Made by a program: the position numbers and the translations under genes
Assembly: GCA_025352105.1 (NCBI GenBank)
Contig: JANXUB010000029.1
Span: 1-64,000, forward strand
Direction: 5' to 3'
Length of the DNA stretch: 64,000 nucleotides
Source of the DNA: Burkholderiales bacterium
GTDB taxonomy: Bacteria; Pseudomonadota; Gammaproteobacteria; Burkholderiales; Casimicrobiaceae
Shown: one piece after another, positions 37,503-48,100 of the stretch
How the letters are laid out: every line of letters starts with the position of its first letter
Numbering within the stretch: the first letter of the stretch is position 1
The notes under the pieces: generated by a model
Databases searched by the model: none
The model's input: the letters and a program-made list of their open reading frames with translations, nothing else
What the model was told of the DNA's origin: nothing

Positions 37503-40500
37503 ATGGTTGCTCCCGTTTCCGCCCCTGCTTTACCGATACCTACTCCCGAGCCGCGCCACGCAAACAAATGGCGCAAGGCGCTACGCGTGGCCATCATCGC
37601 GCTGGCGCTCGTGGCGATCTTCCTCGGTGCCTGCGCGTTGATCGTGCCGCACGTCATCAAGACATCCGCACCGAACTGGCTTAAAGAAAAGACCGGACGA
37701 ACGCTCGTAGTGCGCGACGCTGCGTTCAACCCGTTCTCGCTGCGTCTTCGCGTGGAAGATGCCGCGCTCTCCGACGCTGGCAAACCGCTTGCTCGTTTCA
37801 ACGCGTTGGAGATCAAGGGTAGCTGGTCGAGTCTTAAAGAGCTGGCCTGGACGGCGGAGAGCATCACCTTAACGCAGCCCGAAATCAGCGCCCGTATCGC
37901 CGCCGATGGCTCGCTCGACTGGGTGCGCTTCCTTGACGCGCTACCCAAAGACGTCAAGGATCCCAAGCCGCCAGAGCCTCCGAGCGACAGAGTGCCGCGT
38001 ATTCTGCTGCACACTATTTCCGTCACTAATGCCGCCGTTCGCCTGACGGACGAGCGCGTGGGTGCCAGCGAAAAGCGGCTCGAATTGACACCGCTCACAT
38101 TCAAGCTCGACAAGCTCTCCACGCTGCCGCGTGATCGTGGCGACTATGCGCTGGAGGCAACGCTCAACGATCAGACGCGCGTGCAATGGAAGGGTCGCGT
38201 GGGCCTGAATCCGATTGAGAGTTCAGGCGACATCGTGGTGACTAATTTGCCGCTGACGCGCGTGCAGTCGATTGCCAATGTGCAACTGCCCGTTGCGATT
38301 GGCGCTGTTGGTGGTACCGTCAATTTGCGCACGAATTACAGTGCCGCTGCCGGTACCGATTTTGTCGCAGCGGGCATCGGCGATGGCGTGCTTGAAATCA
38401 ACGATTTGCGCGCGACGCAGGGCAAGGACGACGCAAGTATCAAGTCAATCAAGCTCTCGCCGCTGTCCGCGTCATGGGCCAAAACCAAAGCCGACGGGCG
38501 CGATCAACAGCTGCTGGCGCTGTTGCCGTTGACGGCCGTATTGCAGGGCATCACCGTCAAAGTCGATGCGCAGTCCGAACCGTTACTGAGCGTGGCTCAA
38601 GTAGCCACGGTGAAGCCCGTTGCCGTCGATCTCAACGCGCAGACGGTGGACGTGCCGCAGATCGCGATTGTGGGTTTGCAGGGGAGCGTTTCGCGCGAAA
38701 GGAGCGGTCGTGTGCTGTTGCCGTTTGCAGGGCTATCTGCATCAGCGGCAACGCCTAAATCTGGGACGCAAGCGGCCGCTAGCAGCCCAACCCCCGCTAA
38801 AAAAGGTTGGCGAATCAATGTCGCGGAAGTCACCACCGACAAGGCCAATCTCGCTTGGCGTGACCAGAGCATCGCTGTGCCGCAGACGGTTAGCGCCAAA
38901 CTAGACCTGACTGTCGGTGCCACCCTCACCACGGGCGATAAACAAACTGCGGTCGTCAGTAGCAAGCGCATGTCTTTGAGTGACATCACGATGCGCGATG
39001 AAGCCACCACAACAGCGTGGTTGACCGCGAAGGAAATTCGCGCCCTGCCCGTCGAAATCGACCTGCTCGGATCAAAAATCGATCTACCGAGGATTGAGCT
39101 CGATGCGCCTGTGGTGAATCTCGCGCTTGATAAAGCGGGCTTGGACGTTGCGCACAAATTTGCCCCTGCTATTGTGACGGTGACGGTGACTGCGGCAACG
39201 GCTGGTGCTGCGGCAACCGTGGCAGCGCCAGTCGCCGCAATTCAACCGTCGACCCCCAACGCCGCTCCAAAAATCAGCGTCGCTGGCATCACCGTCAACG
39301 GCGGTCGTGTGAGCCTTGTCGACAGCACATTACCCACCGCATTGACGCACGTCCTCGACGCGATTCGCATCACTGCGGATCGCATTGAAATTGATGGTTC
39401 ACGTCCGCTCAGCGCCACAGCGATTGTCACGCTCGCGAGCGGCGGCGCATTGCAGGCAAAGCTCAAATTCGACCAGAAACGCAGAGAGGGCGACGTCGAA
39501 TTTGCGCTCGAAAAAGTCGCGCTCGCCGCGTTGTCACCGTACTTGAACCGCAACACAAAGTTAAAGCTCAGCAAAGGCGAAGCCGCCGTCGCGGGTCGCG
39601 TCAAATTCTCAGGCGCAACCAACGCCGATGAGGCGTTGCGCTTTGAAGGTAATCTGGCCGTGCGCGAACTTGAGCTGATTGACGAGACGACACAGGCACC
39701 GTTTGCGCAGTGGAACGAGTTGTCGAGCAGAGACGTGAAAGTATCGTCAGGCAAAAGAGGGCTGGACGTCGTGCTGGCCGATCTGTTGCTGGACGGCCCA
39801 CGTGGCAAGCTCATCATCGCTGAGAACAGCACGGTTAATCTGACGCAAATCGCCAAAGCTGATGCGTCCGGTGCGGCACAACCGGCGCAACCCGCGTCGC
39901 CTGCGAAGCCACCGGAGGCAGCACCGCTGCCGGTTGACGGTGAAAAAAGTGTTCGCATCAATGTGGATCGTCTGCAAGTGACCGGCGGCGACGTGGAGTT
40001 TGCTGACCTGTCTCTGCGACCGCAATTCGGCACCCGAATCTCTGATTTATCGGGGTTGATTGTGGGCCTGTCGACCGAGCCGTCGTCGCGTGCGGAGGTG
40101 TCGCTGGAAGGCAAGGTTGATGAGTTCGGGCTAGCCCGCGTATCGGGCAATTTGTCGCCGCTCGGCGCGACGGAATACACCGACATCAAAGCGATTTTCC
40201 GCAACGTTGAGATGAAAAACCTGACGCCCTATTCGGGAAAATTCGCGGGCCGCAGGATCGAGTCCGGCAAGCTCTCGCTTGATCTTGAATACAAAATTGA
40301 TAAGCGAAAATTGAAGGGCGAAAACAAGCTAGTTGTCGACAATCTGGTGCTCGGCGAGAAGATCGATAGCAAGGACGCGACGAACCTGCCGCTTGATTTG
40401 GCCATCGCGTTGCTGCGTGACAGCAACGGCATGATCGAGTTGGGTTTGCCGGTACAGGGCTCGCTTGACGACCCGCAGTTCAGCTTTGGTGGGCTCGTGT

Positions 40501-41219
40501 GGAAAGTGATCGTCAACGTCTTGACCAAGATTGCGACGGCCCCCTTCCGTGCGCTCGGAGCCTTGCTGGGTGGCAGTGGCGAAGAGTTTGAGGCGGTGAA
40601 TTTCGAACCTGGTGAAGCGCGCCTGTTGCCGCCTGAACGCGAAAAACTGGCAAAACTCGCAAAGGCACTGGAGCAACGTCCGCAGCTCAAACTCGCGGTC
40701 GAGGGCCGCTTCGACAAAGAGCGTGATCGTGAAGCGCTGGCCGACAACATCGTGAAGCTTGACGTCAGCAAGCGCGCCGGGATGAAACCGCCCGCTGCCA
40801 ACGAACCGCTGCTTATTTCCTTCACCGACGCCAAGGTTCAGGCTGCGCTGGACGAGCTCGCCGCAAGCGCGGGCGAGGACGCGACAAAACTGCGCGCGCA
40901 ATATTTGCCTCCCGCGAGCAACGCGGTGATGGGTGCCCTGCAGAACGCCCGTGAGCGCCTAAGCGAAAAGAGCCGCACGGAGGCCGCCGACGCTCGCAGC
41001 AAGTATTACCCGGAGCTGTTCAAGCTCCTGCGCGCAAAGCAGGCAGTGCCGGACACGGTGTACGCCACGCTCGCCACCTTCCGCGCCGAGGCGATCAAAA
41101 CCACGCTCACCGCTGTCAACAAGTTTGATGCAGCCCGCGTTAGCGTCGCTGCACCGCAACCTGTGAAAGCCAGCAAGCCGGATCAGGTTGCCACAACGCT
41201 CGCGTTGTCCGTAAAGTAA
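37503..41219 (+). CDS. DUF748/AsmA-like large envelope protein
   Basis: N-terminal TM; GRTLVVRDAAFNPFSLRLRVEDAALSD; NLTPYSGKFAGRRIESGKLSLDLEYKIDKRKLKGENKLVVDNLVLGEKID. Confidence 0.88.
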   Translation: MVAPVSAPALPIPTPEPRHANKWRKALRVAIIALALVAIFLGACALIVPHVIKTSAPNWLKEKTGRTLVVRDAAFNPFSLRLRVEDAALSDAGKPLARFNALEIKGSWSSLKELAWTAESITLTQPEISARIAADGSLDWVRFLDALPKDVKDPKPPEPPSDRVPRILLHTISVTNAAVRLTDERVGASEKRLELTPLTFKLDKLSTLPRDRGDYALEATLNDQTRVQWKGRVGLNPIESSGDIVVTNLPLTRVQSIANVQLPVAIGAVGGTVNLRTNYSAAAGTDFVAAGIGDGVLEINDLRATQGKDDASIKSIKLSPLSASWAKTKADGRDQQLLALLPLTAVLQGITVKVDAQSEPLLSVAQVATVKPVAVDLNAQTVDVPQIAIVGLQGSVSRERSGRVLLPFAGLSASAATPKSGTQAAASSPTPAKKGWRINVAEVTTDKANLAWRDQSIAVPQTVSAKLDLTVGATLTTGDKQTAVVSSKRMSLSDITMRDEATTTAWLTAKEIRALPVEIDLLGSKIDLPRIELDAPVVNLALDKAGLDVAHKFAPAIVTVTVTAATAGAAATVAAPVAAIQPSTPNAAPKISVAGITVNGGRVSLVDSTLPTALTHVLDAIRITADRIEIDGSRPLSATAIVTLASGGALQAKLKFDQKRREGDVEFALEKVALAALSPYLNRNTKLKLSKGEAAVAGRVKFSGATNADEALRFEGNLAVRELELIDETTQAPFAQWNELSSRDVKVSSGKRGLDVVLADLLLDGPRGKLIIAENSTVNLTQIAKADASGAAQPAQPASPAKPPEAAPLPVDGEKSVRINVDRLQVTGGDVEFADLSLRPQFGTRISDLSGLIVGLSTEPSSRAEVSLEGKVDEFGLARVSGNLSPLGATEYTDIKAIFRNVEMKNLTPYSGKFAGRRIESGKLSLDLEYKIDKRKLKGENKLVVDNLVLGEKIDSKDATNLPLDLAIALLRDSNGMIELGLPVQGSLDDPQFSFGGLVWKVIVNVLTKIATAPFRALGALLGGSGEEFEAVNFEPGEARLLPPEREKLAKLAKALEQRPQLKLAVEGRFDKERDREALADNIVKLDVSKRAGMKPPAANEPLLISFTDAKVQAALDELAASAGEDATKLRAQYLPPASNAVMGALQNARERLSEKSRTEAADARSKYYPELFKLLRAKQAVPDTVYATLATFRAEAIKTTLTAVNKFDAARVSVAAPQPVKASKPDQVATTLALSVK

Positions 41220-41242
41220 CGCTCGCGTTGTCCGTAAAGTGA
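41197..41242. repeat. 23-nt tandem duplication spanning the stop codon of the DUF748 gene
   Basis: CGCTCGCGTTGTCCGTAAAGTAA followed by CGCTCGCGTTGTCCGTAAAGTGA. Confidence 0.95.
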
Positions 41243-41285
41243 CGTTAGCTTTGTCAGTGAAATAGTCGTTTTCAAGGAGCGCATC

Positions 41286-41513
41286 ATGTCCGCATCAACC
41301 AGCAACGCCATCCCCGTCCGCATTCCCGCCGCCCAACAACCGCTCAAATCGCAGGCGAAATGGAAGCGCGTGATCATCGCCGTTCTTGCGATGCTCTACG
41401 TGATTTCGCCACTGGATTTGATTCCTGATTTCATCCCCGTCATCGGCTGGCTGGATGACCTCGGCGTACTGGTTTGGGCCGCGCGGCAGGTGTTTTTTAA
41501 CAAGGACGTATGA
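41286..41513 (+). CDS. YkvA/DUF1232 family protein
   Basis: VIIAVLAMLYVISPLDLIPDFIPVIGWLDDLGVLVWAAR. Confidence 0.92.
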   Translation: MSASTSNAIPVRIPAAQQPLKSQAKWKRVIIAVLAMLYVISPLDLIPDFIPVIGWLDDLGVLVWAARQVFFNKDV

Positions 41514-41539
41514 CCTTCGTTGGTCGTGAGGCGTGCGGT

Positions 41540-41655
41540 CAGCTTTTTCGTCAAACCTATGTTTTGTAAGGGATGAGCGGCATTTATCGCGATAGTCGAT
41601 AAATGCCGTTTTGCGCCGCTATCCCACAAGCGACTTGGTATTATTAGAAAAGCTG
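41540..41655. repeat. 115-bp palindromic element, copy G
   Basis: CAGCTTTTTCG..CGGCATTTATCG-cgatagt-CGATAAATGCCG..GAAAAGCTG. Confidence 0.85.
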
Positions 41656-41701
41656 TCTTGCTGGGCAGGCGATGCCTGCCCAGCCGCCGCACACTTCGAA
41701 A

Positions 41702-42616
41702 TCAAAAAATCGACTGCTTTGTAATCGACGTAAACATCTCCAGTGCCAACGATCCAGCGTGGCTGTTGCCGCTGTCTTCCAGCGCCGGTGACCACACACA
41801 GATCCCGCACTGCCCCGGCAGAATCGCCACAATCCCGCCACCCACGCCGCTCTTCGCGGGCAATCCGACGCGAAACGCAAAATCGCCCGCCGCGTCGTAA
41901 GTGCCACAGGTCAACATCAGCGCCGACAGCCGCTTGGCGGAGCTCGCGTCAATCACCGTCTCGCCATTCCACGGATTCACGCCGTGGTTCGCGAGAAAGC
42001 ACACCGCGCGCGCCAGCTCCACGCAGCTCATCTCGATCGCACAATGATGGCAATACGCATGCAGCACCTCGCCCACCTTGTTGTTCAAGTTGCCGAAGCT
42101 CTTCATGAAATGCGCCATCGCCGCGTTGCGCGACGAGGTGCTGATCTCCGACTGCGCGACCTTCGTGTTGTACGTGATGTCCGCCACGTCCGCGAGCTTG
42201 CGCACAAAATCCACCAACGACTGCGCCGAATTCACGCTGCGACTCGCCAGCATGTCCGTCACCACCAGCGCACCCGCATTGATGAGCGGGTTGCGCGGAA
42301 TGCCCTGCTCGGCTTCCAGTTGCACGAGTGAATTGAACGGTGAGCCCGAAGGCTCGCGCCCCACGCGCGTCCACAGCGAATCGCCCTCGCGCTGGAATGC
42401 GAGCGTCAGCGCGAAGAGCTTCGAAATCGACTGAATCGAAAAGCGCTTCGCCGCATCACCCACCGAATACACCGAGCCATCCACGCCCACCACCGCCATC
42501 CCAAACTGATCCGCCGCAACGTTCGCAAGCTCAGGGATGTAGGAGGCGACCTTGCCTTCGCCGATGACAGGTTTGAGGGCGGTGTGAATGCGGTCGAGGG
42601 TGGCTTGGCAATCCAT
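41702..42616 (-). CDS. glsA: Glutaminase
   Basis: GSVYSVGDAAKRFSIQSISKLFALTLA; GREPSGSPFNSLVQLEAEQGIPRNPLINAGAL; LPAKSGVGGGIVAILPG. Confidence 0.96.
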   Translation of the reverse strand: MDCQATLDRIHTALKPVIGEGKVASYIPELANVAADQFGMAVVGVDGSVYSVGDAAKRFSIQSISKLFALTLAFQREGDSLWTRVGREPSGSPFNSLVQLEAEQGIPRNPLINAGALVVTDMLASRSVNSAQSLVDFVRKLADVADITYNTKVAQSEISTSSRNAAMAHFMKSFGNLNNKVGEVLHAYCHHCAIEMSCVELARAVCFLANHGVNPWNGETVIDASSAKRLSALMLTCGTYDAAGDFAFRVGLPAKSGVGGGIVAILPGQCGICVWSPALEDSGNSHAGSLALEMFTSITKQSIF

Positions 42617-42685
42617 GGCGGGGATTATGCGCAAACTCGTCCGCACGCCCGCAGGAAGAGGGGACTGACGTGCCGCGAGAACCGT

Positions 42686-44929
42686 CTACACCTTTACACA
42701 ATCCACAAAATACTGCTCACCATTCTTGCCATGCTCCATGACAAGTCCATGCACATCAGTATCAAACCCCGGCAACAACGTATTGAACTCGCGCGCAAAT
42801 TTCAAATATTGCACGATGGTTTTGTTGAATCGTTCGCCCGGAATGAGTAGCGGGATGCCCGGCGGATAAGGCGTCACCAGCATCGCGGTGATGCGGCCTT
42901 CGAGTTCATCAATCGGCACGCGATCCACCGTGCGGTGCGCCAAATGCTCAAACGCGTCGGACGGTTTCATCGCGGCTTCCATGGGTGACAGATACATCTC
43001 GGTGGTCACGCGGGCGACGTCGTATTGGCGGTACACGCCGTGGATGCGCTGCGCCAGATCGCGCAGGCCAACGCGCTCGTATTGGGGATATTTCGCGACG
43101 AATTCCGGCATGACTTTCCACAACGGTTGGTTCTGGTCGTAGTCAGTCTTGAACTGTTGCAGCTCGGTCACCAACGTATTCCAGCGGCCCTTGGTGATAC
43201 CGATGGTGAACATCACGAAGAAGCTGTACAGCCCCGTTTTTTCAACGATCACGCCGTGTTCCGCGAGGTATTTGGTGACCAGTGACGCGGGAATGCCGTG
43301 CTCAGAAAATTTGCCGTTGATGTCGAGTCCCGGCGTAACAATCGTCGCCTTGATCGGGTCGAGCATGTTGAAGCCTGCTTCGATCTGGCCGAAGCCGTGC
43401 CACTCATCATCAGGCTTTAAAAACCATTCATCACGTTGACCCACACCCACATGGTCAAAGCCCGACGGCCCCCACGTCGTGAACCACCAGTCCTGGCCAA
43501 ATTCGTTGTCCACCTTCGCCATCGCACGGCGGAAATCAAGCGCTTCCGAGATGCTCTCTTCCACCAGCGCGCCGCCACCGGGTTGCTCCATCATTGCAGC
43601 GGCCACGTCGCAACTGGCAATGATGGCGTACTGCGGGCTGGTGCTGGTGTGCATCAGGTACGCCTCGTTGAAGCGCGTGAAGTCGAGCTTCAAATTCTCG
43701 GCATCTTGCACCAAAATTTGCGACGCCTGCGACAAACCAGCGAGCAGTTTGTGCGTGCTTTGCGTGGCGAATACGGTGGAGTCCTTGCATGGCTTTCGGC
43801 CCGGCCCGATGGCGTGCATGTCCTGATAGAACGGGTGAAATGCGGCGTGCGGCAACCATGCTTCATCGAAGTGCAGGTTCTCGACGTACCCCTCCAATTC
43901 CTGCTTGATCGTCTCGACGTTGTAGAGCACGCCGTCATAGGTGCTCTGCGTAATGGTCATCACGCGCGGGCGAGCGGTTTTGTCTTTCACCAACGGATGC
44001 GCATCGATTTTTTTCTGGATTGATTCGATTGAAAACTGATCGCGCGTGATCGGGCCGATGATGCCGAAGTGATTGCGCGTGGGCTGCAAGAAAATCGGGA
44101 TGGTGCCGGTCATCATGATCGCATGCAGGATGCTCTTGTGGCAGTTGCGATCGACCAGCACGATGTCGTCACGCGCGACGTTGGCGTGCCACACGATCTT
44201 GTTCGACGTGCTGGTGCCATTGGTGACGAAGAACAGATGATCTGCACCGAAGATGCGTGCCGCGTTGCGCTCGGAGGCAGCAACTGGCCCCGTGTGATCA
44301 AGCAGTTGACCCAACTCTTCAACCGCATTGCACACGTCGGCGCGCAGCATATTTTCACCAAAAAACTGGTGAAACATCTGCCCGACTGGACTCTTCAAAA
44401 ACGCAACGCCGCCCGAGTGACCGGGGCAATGCCATGAGTACGAACCGTCGTTGGCGTAGTCCAGCAGTTCCTTGAAGAACGGTGGCGCGAGCGAGCCGAG
44501 ATACTTGTTCGCTTCGCGCAGAATGTTGCGAGCGACAAAATCGGGTGTGTCCTCAAACATATGAATGAAGCCGTGCAGCTCACGCAGAATGTCGTTGGGC
44601 AAATGTTGCGACGTGCGCGTCTCGCCGAACAAAAATATTGGTACATCGGCGTTGCGTCTGCGCGTCGCTTCAATGAATTTGCGCAGATCGTGAACGGCCT
44701 GGCTCTCAATGCCGTCTTCGTTGACCTCTTCGTCGTCAATCGACACCACGAACGCCGACGCGCGCGCCGCCTGATTGGCCACCATGCCAACGTCAACGTA
44801 GGTGAAGCCACCGACGACTTCCATGTCCTGCTCTTCGAGCGCTTTGGCCAGCGCCCGGATGCCCAACCCAGAGGCGGACTCAGCGCGCCAGTCTTCGTCG
44901 ATGATGATGACGGGGAAGCGAAATTTCAT
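42686..44929 (-). CDS. Biodegradative-type Orn/Lys/Arg decarboxylase
   Basis: SWHCPGHSGGVAFLKSPVGQMFHQFFGENMLRADVCN; VFATQSTHKLLAGLSQAS (PLP Lys); C-terminal Orn/Lys/Arg domain. Confidence 0.95.
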   Translation of the reverse strand: MKFRFPVIIIDEDWRAESASGLGIRALAKALEEQDMEVVGGFTYVDVGMVANQAARASAFVVSIDDEEVNEDGIESQAVHDLRKFIEATRRRNADVPIFLFGETRTSQHLPNDILRELHGFIHMFEDTPDFVARNILREANKYLGSLAPPFFKELLDYANDGSYSWHCPGHSGGVAFLKSPVGQMFHQFFGENMLRADVCNAVEELGQLLDHTGPVAASERNAARIFGADHLFFVTNGTSTSNKIVWHANVARDDIVLVDRNCHKSILHAIMMTGTIPIFLQPTRNHFGIIGPITRDQFSIESIQKKIDAHPLVKDKTARPRVMTITQSTYDGVLYNVETIKQELEGYVENLHFDEAWLPHAAFHPFYQDMHAIGPGRKPCKDSTVFATQSTHKLLAGLSQASQILVQDAENLKLDFTRFNEAYLMHTSTSPQYAIIASCDVAAAMMEQPGGGALVEESISEALDFRRAMAKVDNEFGQDWWFTTWGPSGFDHVGVGQRDEWFLKPDDEWHGFGQIEAGFNMLDPIKATIVTPGLDINGKFSEHGIPASLVTKYLAEHGVIVEKTGLYSFFVMFTIGITKGRWNTLVTELQQFKTDYDQNQPLWKVMPEFVAKYPQYERVGLRDLAQRIHGVYRQYDVARVTTEMYLSPMEAAMKPSDAFEHLAHRTVDRVPIDELEGRITAMLVTPYPPGIPLLIPGERFNKTIVQYLKFAREFNTLLPGFDTDVHGLVMEHGKNGEQYFVDCVKV

Positions 44930-45102
44930 GGTGCGCTGACCTTCAATGCGGGCAAAATTTAGTGAGATGCGAATGCTACAGAAAACCGTCCTGCAAACAG
45001 GGCCAAACCCCGTGCGGTTGCGGGTTTAAACGATTGCTGCACCGCGATATACTGCGCACCTATTCACTCGGGGTGTGCGCGAGCTCACCGTAGCGGCTGC
45101 CC

Positions 45103-48100
45103 ATGAAGGCTCCCTTGATGTCGTTGGCGGGCTCGGCTCTCCGCCTGGCCAGACTGTTTCGGCTCGACGCAATGCCCGCGGCGGTTGCGGCTTCCAGCGC
45201 GGTGCTAGCGAAACCACGCACGATTGCGCAGAAGGTGACGCATCTTGAGTCCGCATCAGGCGAGCACGGCAGCGGGGGCTCCCGCATACGCGAAATTCCG
45301 TACAACTACACCAGCTTTTCGGATCGCGAAATCATCATTCGTTTGCTCGGCGATGATGCCTGGGAAATTTTGCATTCGCTGCGCGGCGAGCGCAAAACGG
45401 GACGCAGCGCCCGCATGTTGTTCGAGGTGCTGGGCGACATCTGGGTGGTTGAGCGGAACCCTTATTTGCAGGACGATTTGATCGATAACCCGCGTCGACG
45501 TGCGATGTTGATTGATGCGCTCCGTCATCGTCTGCGCGAAGTCGAAAAACGCCGCAATGTGGACGTCGCCGATGCCGACGGCGAAGCGCGCAAAGAAAAA
45601 GTGGGCGAGCTTGTTGCCCGGGCTGCGAAAGCAGTGGATCGTTTCGAGGCGCAGTTTCGCGAGACCTGGGATTTGCGCAAACGTGTGCTCAAAGTGCTCG
45701 GCAAAGTCACGCACAAAGACAACATCACATTCGACGGCCTTGCGCGCGTGTCACACGTGACCGACGCGACGGACTGGCGCGTGGAATATCCGTTCGTGGT
45801 TTTGCATCCGGACACAGAAGAAGAGGTCGTCGGCCTCGTCAATGGCTGCATCGAACTCGGTCTCACGATCATTCCTCGCGGCGGCGGAACGGGCTACACC
45901 GGCGGCGCAATTCCTCTTACAAAAACCTCGGCGGTAATTAACACCGAGAAGCTGGAGACGCTGTCTTCGGTCAAGTTTGAAATACTGCCGGGGCACACCG
46001 AGGCGTACGGTGTCATCGAATGCGAAGCCGGTGTCGTCACACGGCGTGCCATGGAAGCCGCAGAACATGCCGGTCTCGTGTGGGCTTGCGATCCGACCAG
46101 TGCGGACGCAAGCTGCATTGGCGGCAACGTGGCGATGAACGCAGGCGGCAAGAAGGCGGTGCTATGGGGCACCGCGCTGGATAACCTGGCCGCATGGCGC
46201 ATGGTGACGCCGCAAGGCGAGTGGCTCGAAGTCACGCGCATGGATCACAATCTCGGCAAGATTCACGATGCGAATCATGCGACGTTTCGCCTGCAATACT
46301 TCGACGCCAAGCTGGATCGCAGCAAGGTGTTGCGCGAAGAAACGCTGATCATCCCTGGCCCAAGTTTCCGCAAAATTGGGTTGGGCAAAGACGTTACCGA
46401 CAAGTTCCTGAGCGGCCTTCCCGGCGTGCAAAAAGAGGGCTGTGACGGCCTGATCACTTGGTCCAAATGGGTGCTGCACAAGATGCCACCGCACACGCGA
46501 ACCGTGTGCATGGAGTTCTTCGGACAGGTGCGTGATTCGGTACCGGCGATTGTCGAGGTGAAAGACTTCCTCGATGCCCTGCCAAAGACGGGCGCGGGTC
46601 GCGTGATGTTGTCCGGGCTGGAGCATCTGGATGAGCGCTACGTGCGCGCGGTCGGCTACGCCACCAAGGCAAAACGCCACGGCCGCCCGAAGATGATTCT
46701 GATTGGCGACATCGTTGGCGACGATGAGAACGAAGTGGCCAAGGCGGCGTCGGAAGTCGTGCGTATCTGCAACATGCGCGGTGCCGAAGGTTTCGTTGCA
46801 GTGAGTGCCGAGTCGCGCAAGAAATTCTGGCTGGATCGTGCACGTACCGCTGCGATTGCCAAGCACACCAACGCGTTCAAACTGAATGAAGACGTGGTGA
46901 TTCCGCTGCCCCGCATGGGCGACTATTGCGATGGCATTGAGCGGATCAACATCGAGCTTTCCATCAAGAACAAGCTGAAGCTGTGCGTCGAACTCGAGAA
47001 GTTTTTCGCAGGGGCGATGCCCCAGAATCGTTACGAAGAGTACGGTGTCTCTACGGAGTTACTCGCCGAGAAAGTCAACGAAGCGCAGGTACTCGTCACT
47101 TCGGTACGCGAGAGTTGGCAAAGCCTGCTCGACAACATCGAAATCAATTTCCGTCAACTGCAATCACACGAAATCCGCGTCAGCTGGCGCACCGAAATCA
47201 AAGCACCTCTCGAAGACATCTTTGCTGGTGAAGCGCTGAAGCCCATCGTTGACCGCTTCGTCGCAATTCACAAGGAAGTGCTGCGAGGCCGCGTCTGGGT
47301 TGCGTTGCACATGCACGCAGGCGACGGCAATGTACACACCAATTTACCGGTCAACAGCGACAACTACGAGATGCTGCAGGAGGCGAACGCTGCGGTCGCA
47401 CGCATCATGGCGCTGGCTCGTTCGCTCGACGGTGTGATCTCCGGCGAGCATGGTATTGGACTGACCAAGCTTGAATTTCTCACCGACGACGAGATCGGCC
47501 CGTTCCAGCGCTACAAGCAACGGGTTGACCCCGAGGGCCGGTTCAACAAGGGCAAGCTGATGCCCGGTGGCGACCTGCGCTACGCCTACACGCCCTCGTT
47601 TGGTTTGCTCGGCAGCGAGTCGCTGATTCTTGAAGCGAGCGACATTGGCGCGATTGCTGATTCGGTGAAGGACTGTTTGCGTTGCGGCAAATGCAAGCCC
47701 GTGTGTGCAACGCATGTGCCTCGTGCAAACCTGCTCTATTCGCCGCGCAACAAGATCCTCGCGACGGGGTTGCTGGTTGAAGCGTTTCTCTACGAAGAGC
47801 AAACCCGACGCGGCATTTCGCTTAAGCATTGGGACGAACTCGCTGACGTTGCGGATCACTGCACGGTCTGTCACAAGTGTGTGAATCCCTGTCCGGTTGA
47901 TATCGATTTCGGCAATGTGTCGATGGCGATGAGGAATCTCCTACGCAAGGAAGGTAAAAAGAAATTTAACCCCGGCACAACGATTGCGATGGTCTTGCTT
48001 AACGCGCGCGATCCGGCGACCGTGAACATGCTGAAGCGCACGGTTGTGAACGGTGGCTACCGCATGCAGCGTTTTGCGCACGGGCTCGCCAAACGCTTCG

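Noticed and set aside
42640-42675. GCAGGAAGAGGGGACTGACG near the glsA start, resembling the tail of the CCCTCTCCC repeat
   Set aside because: Too short and lacks the palindrome; cannot separate a remnant from chance.
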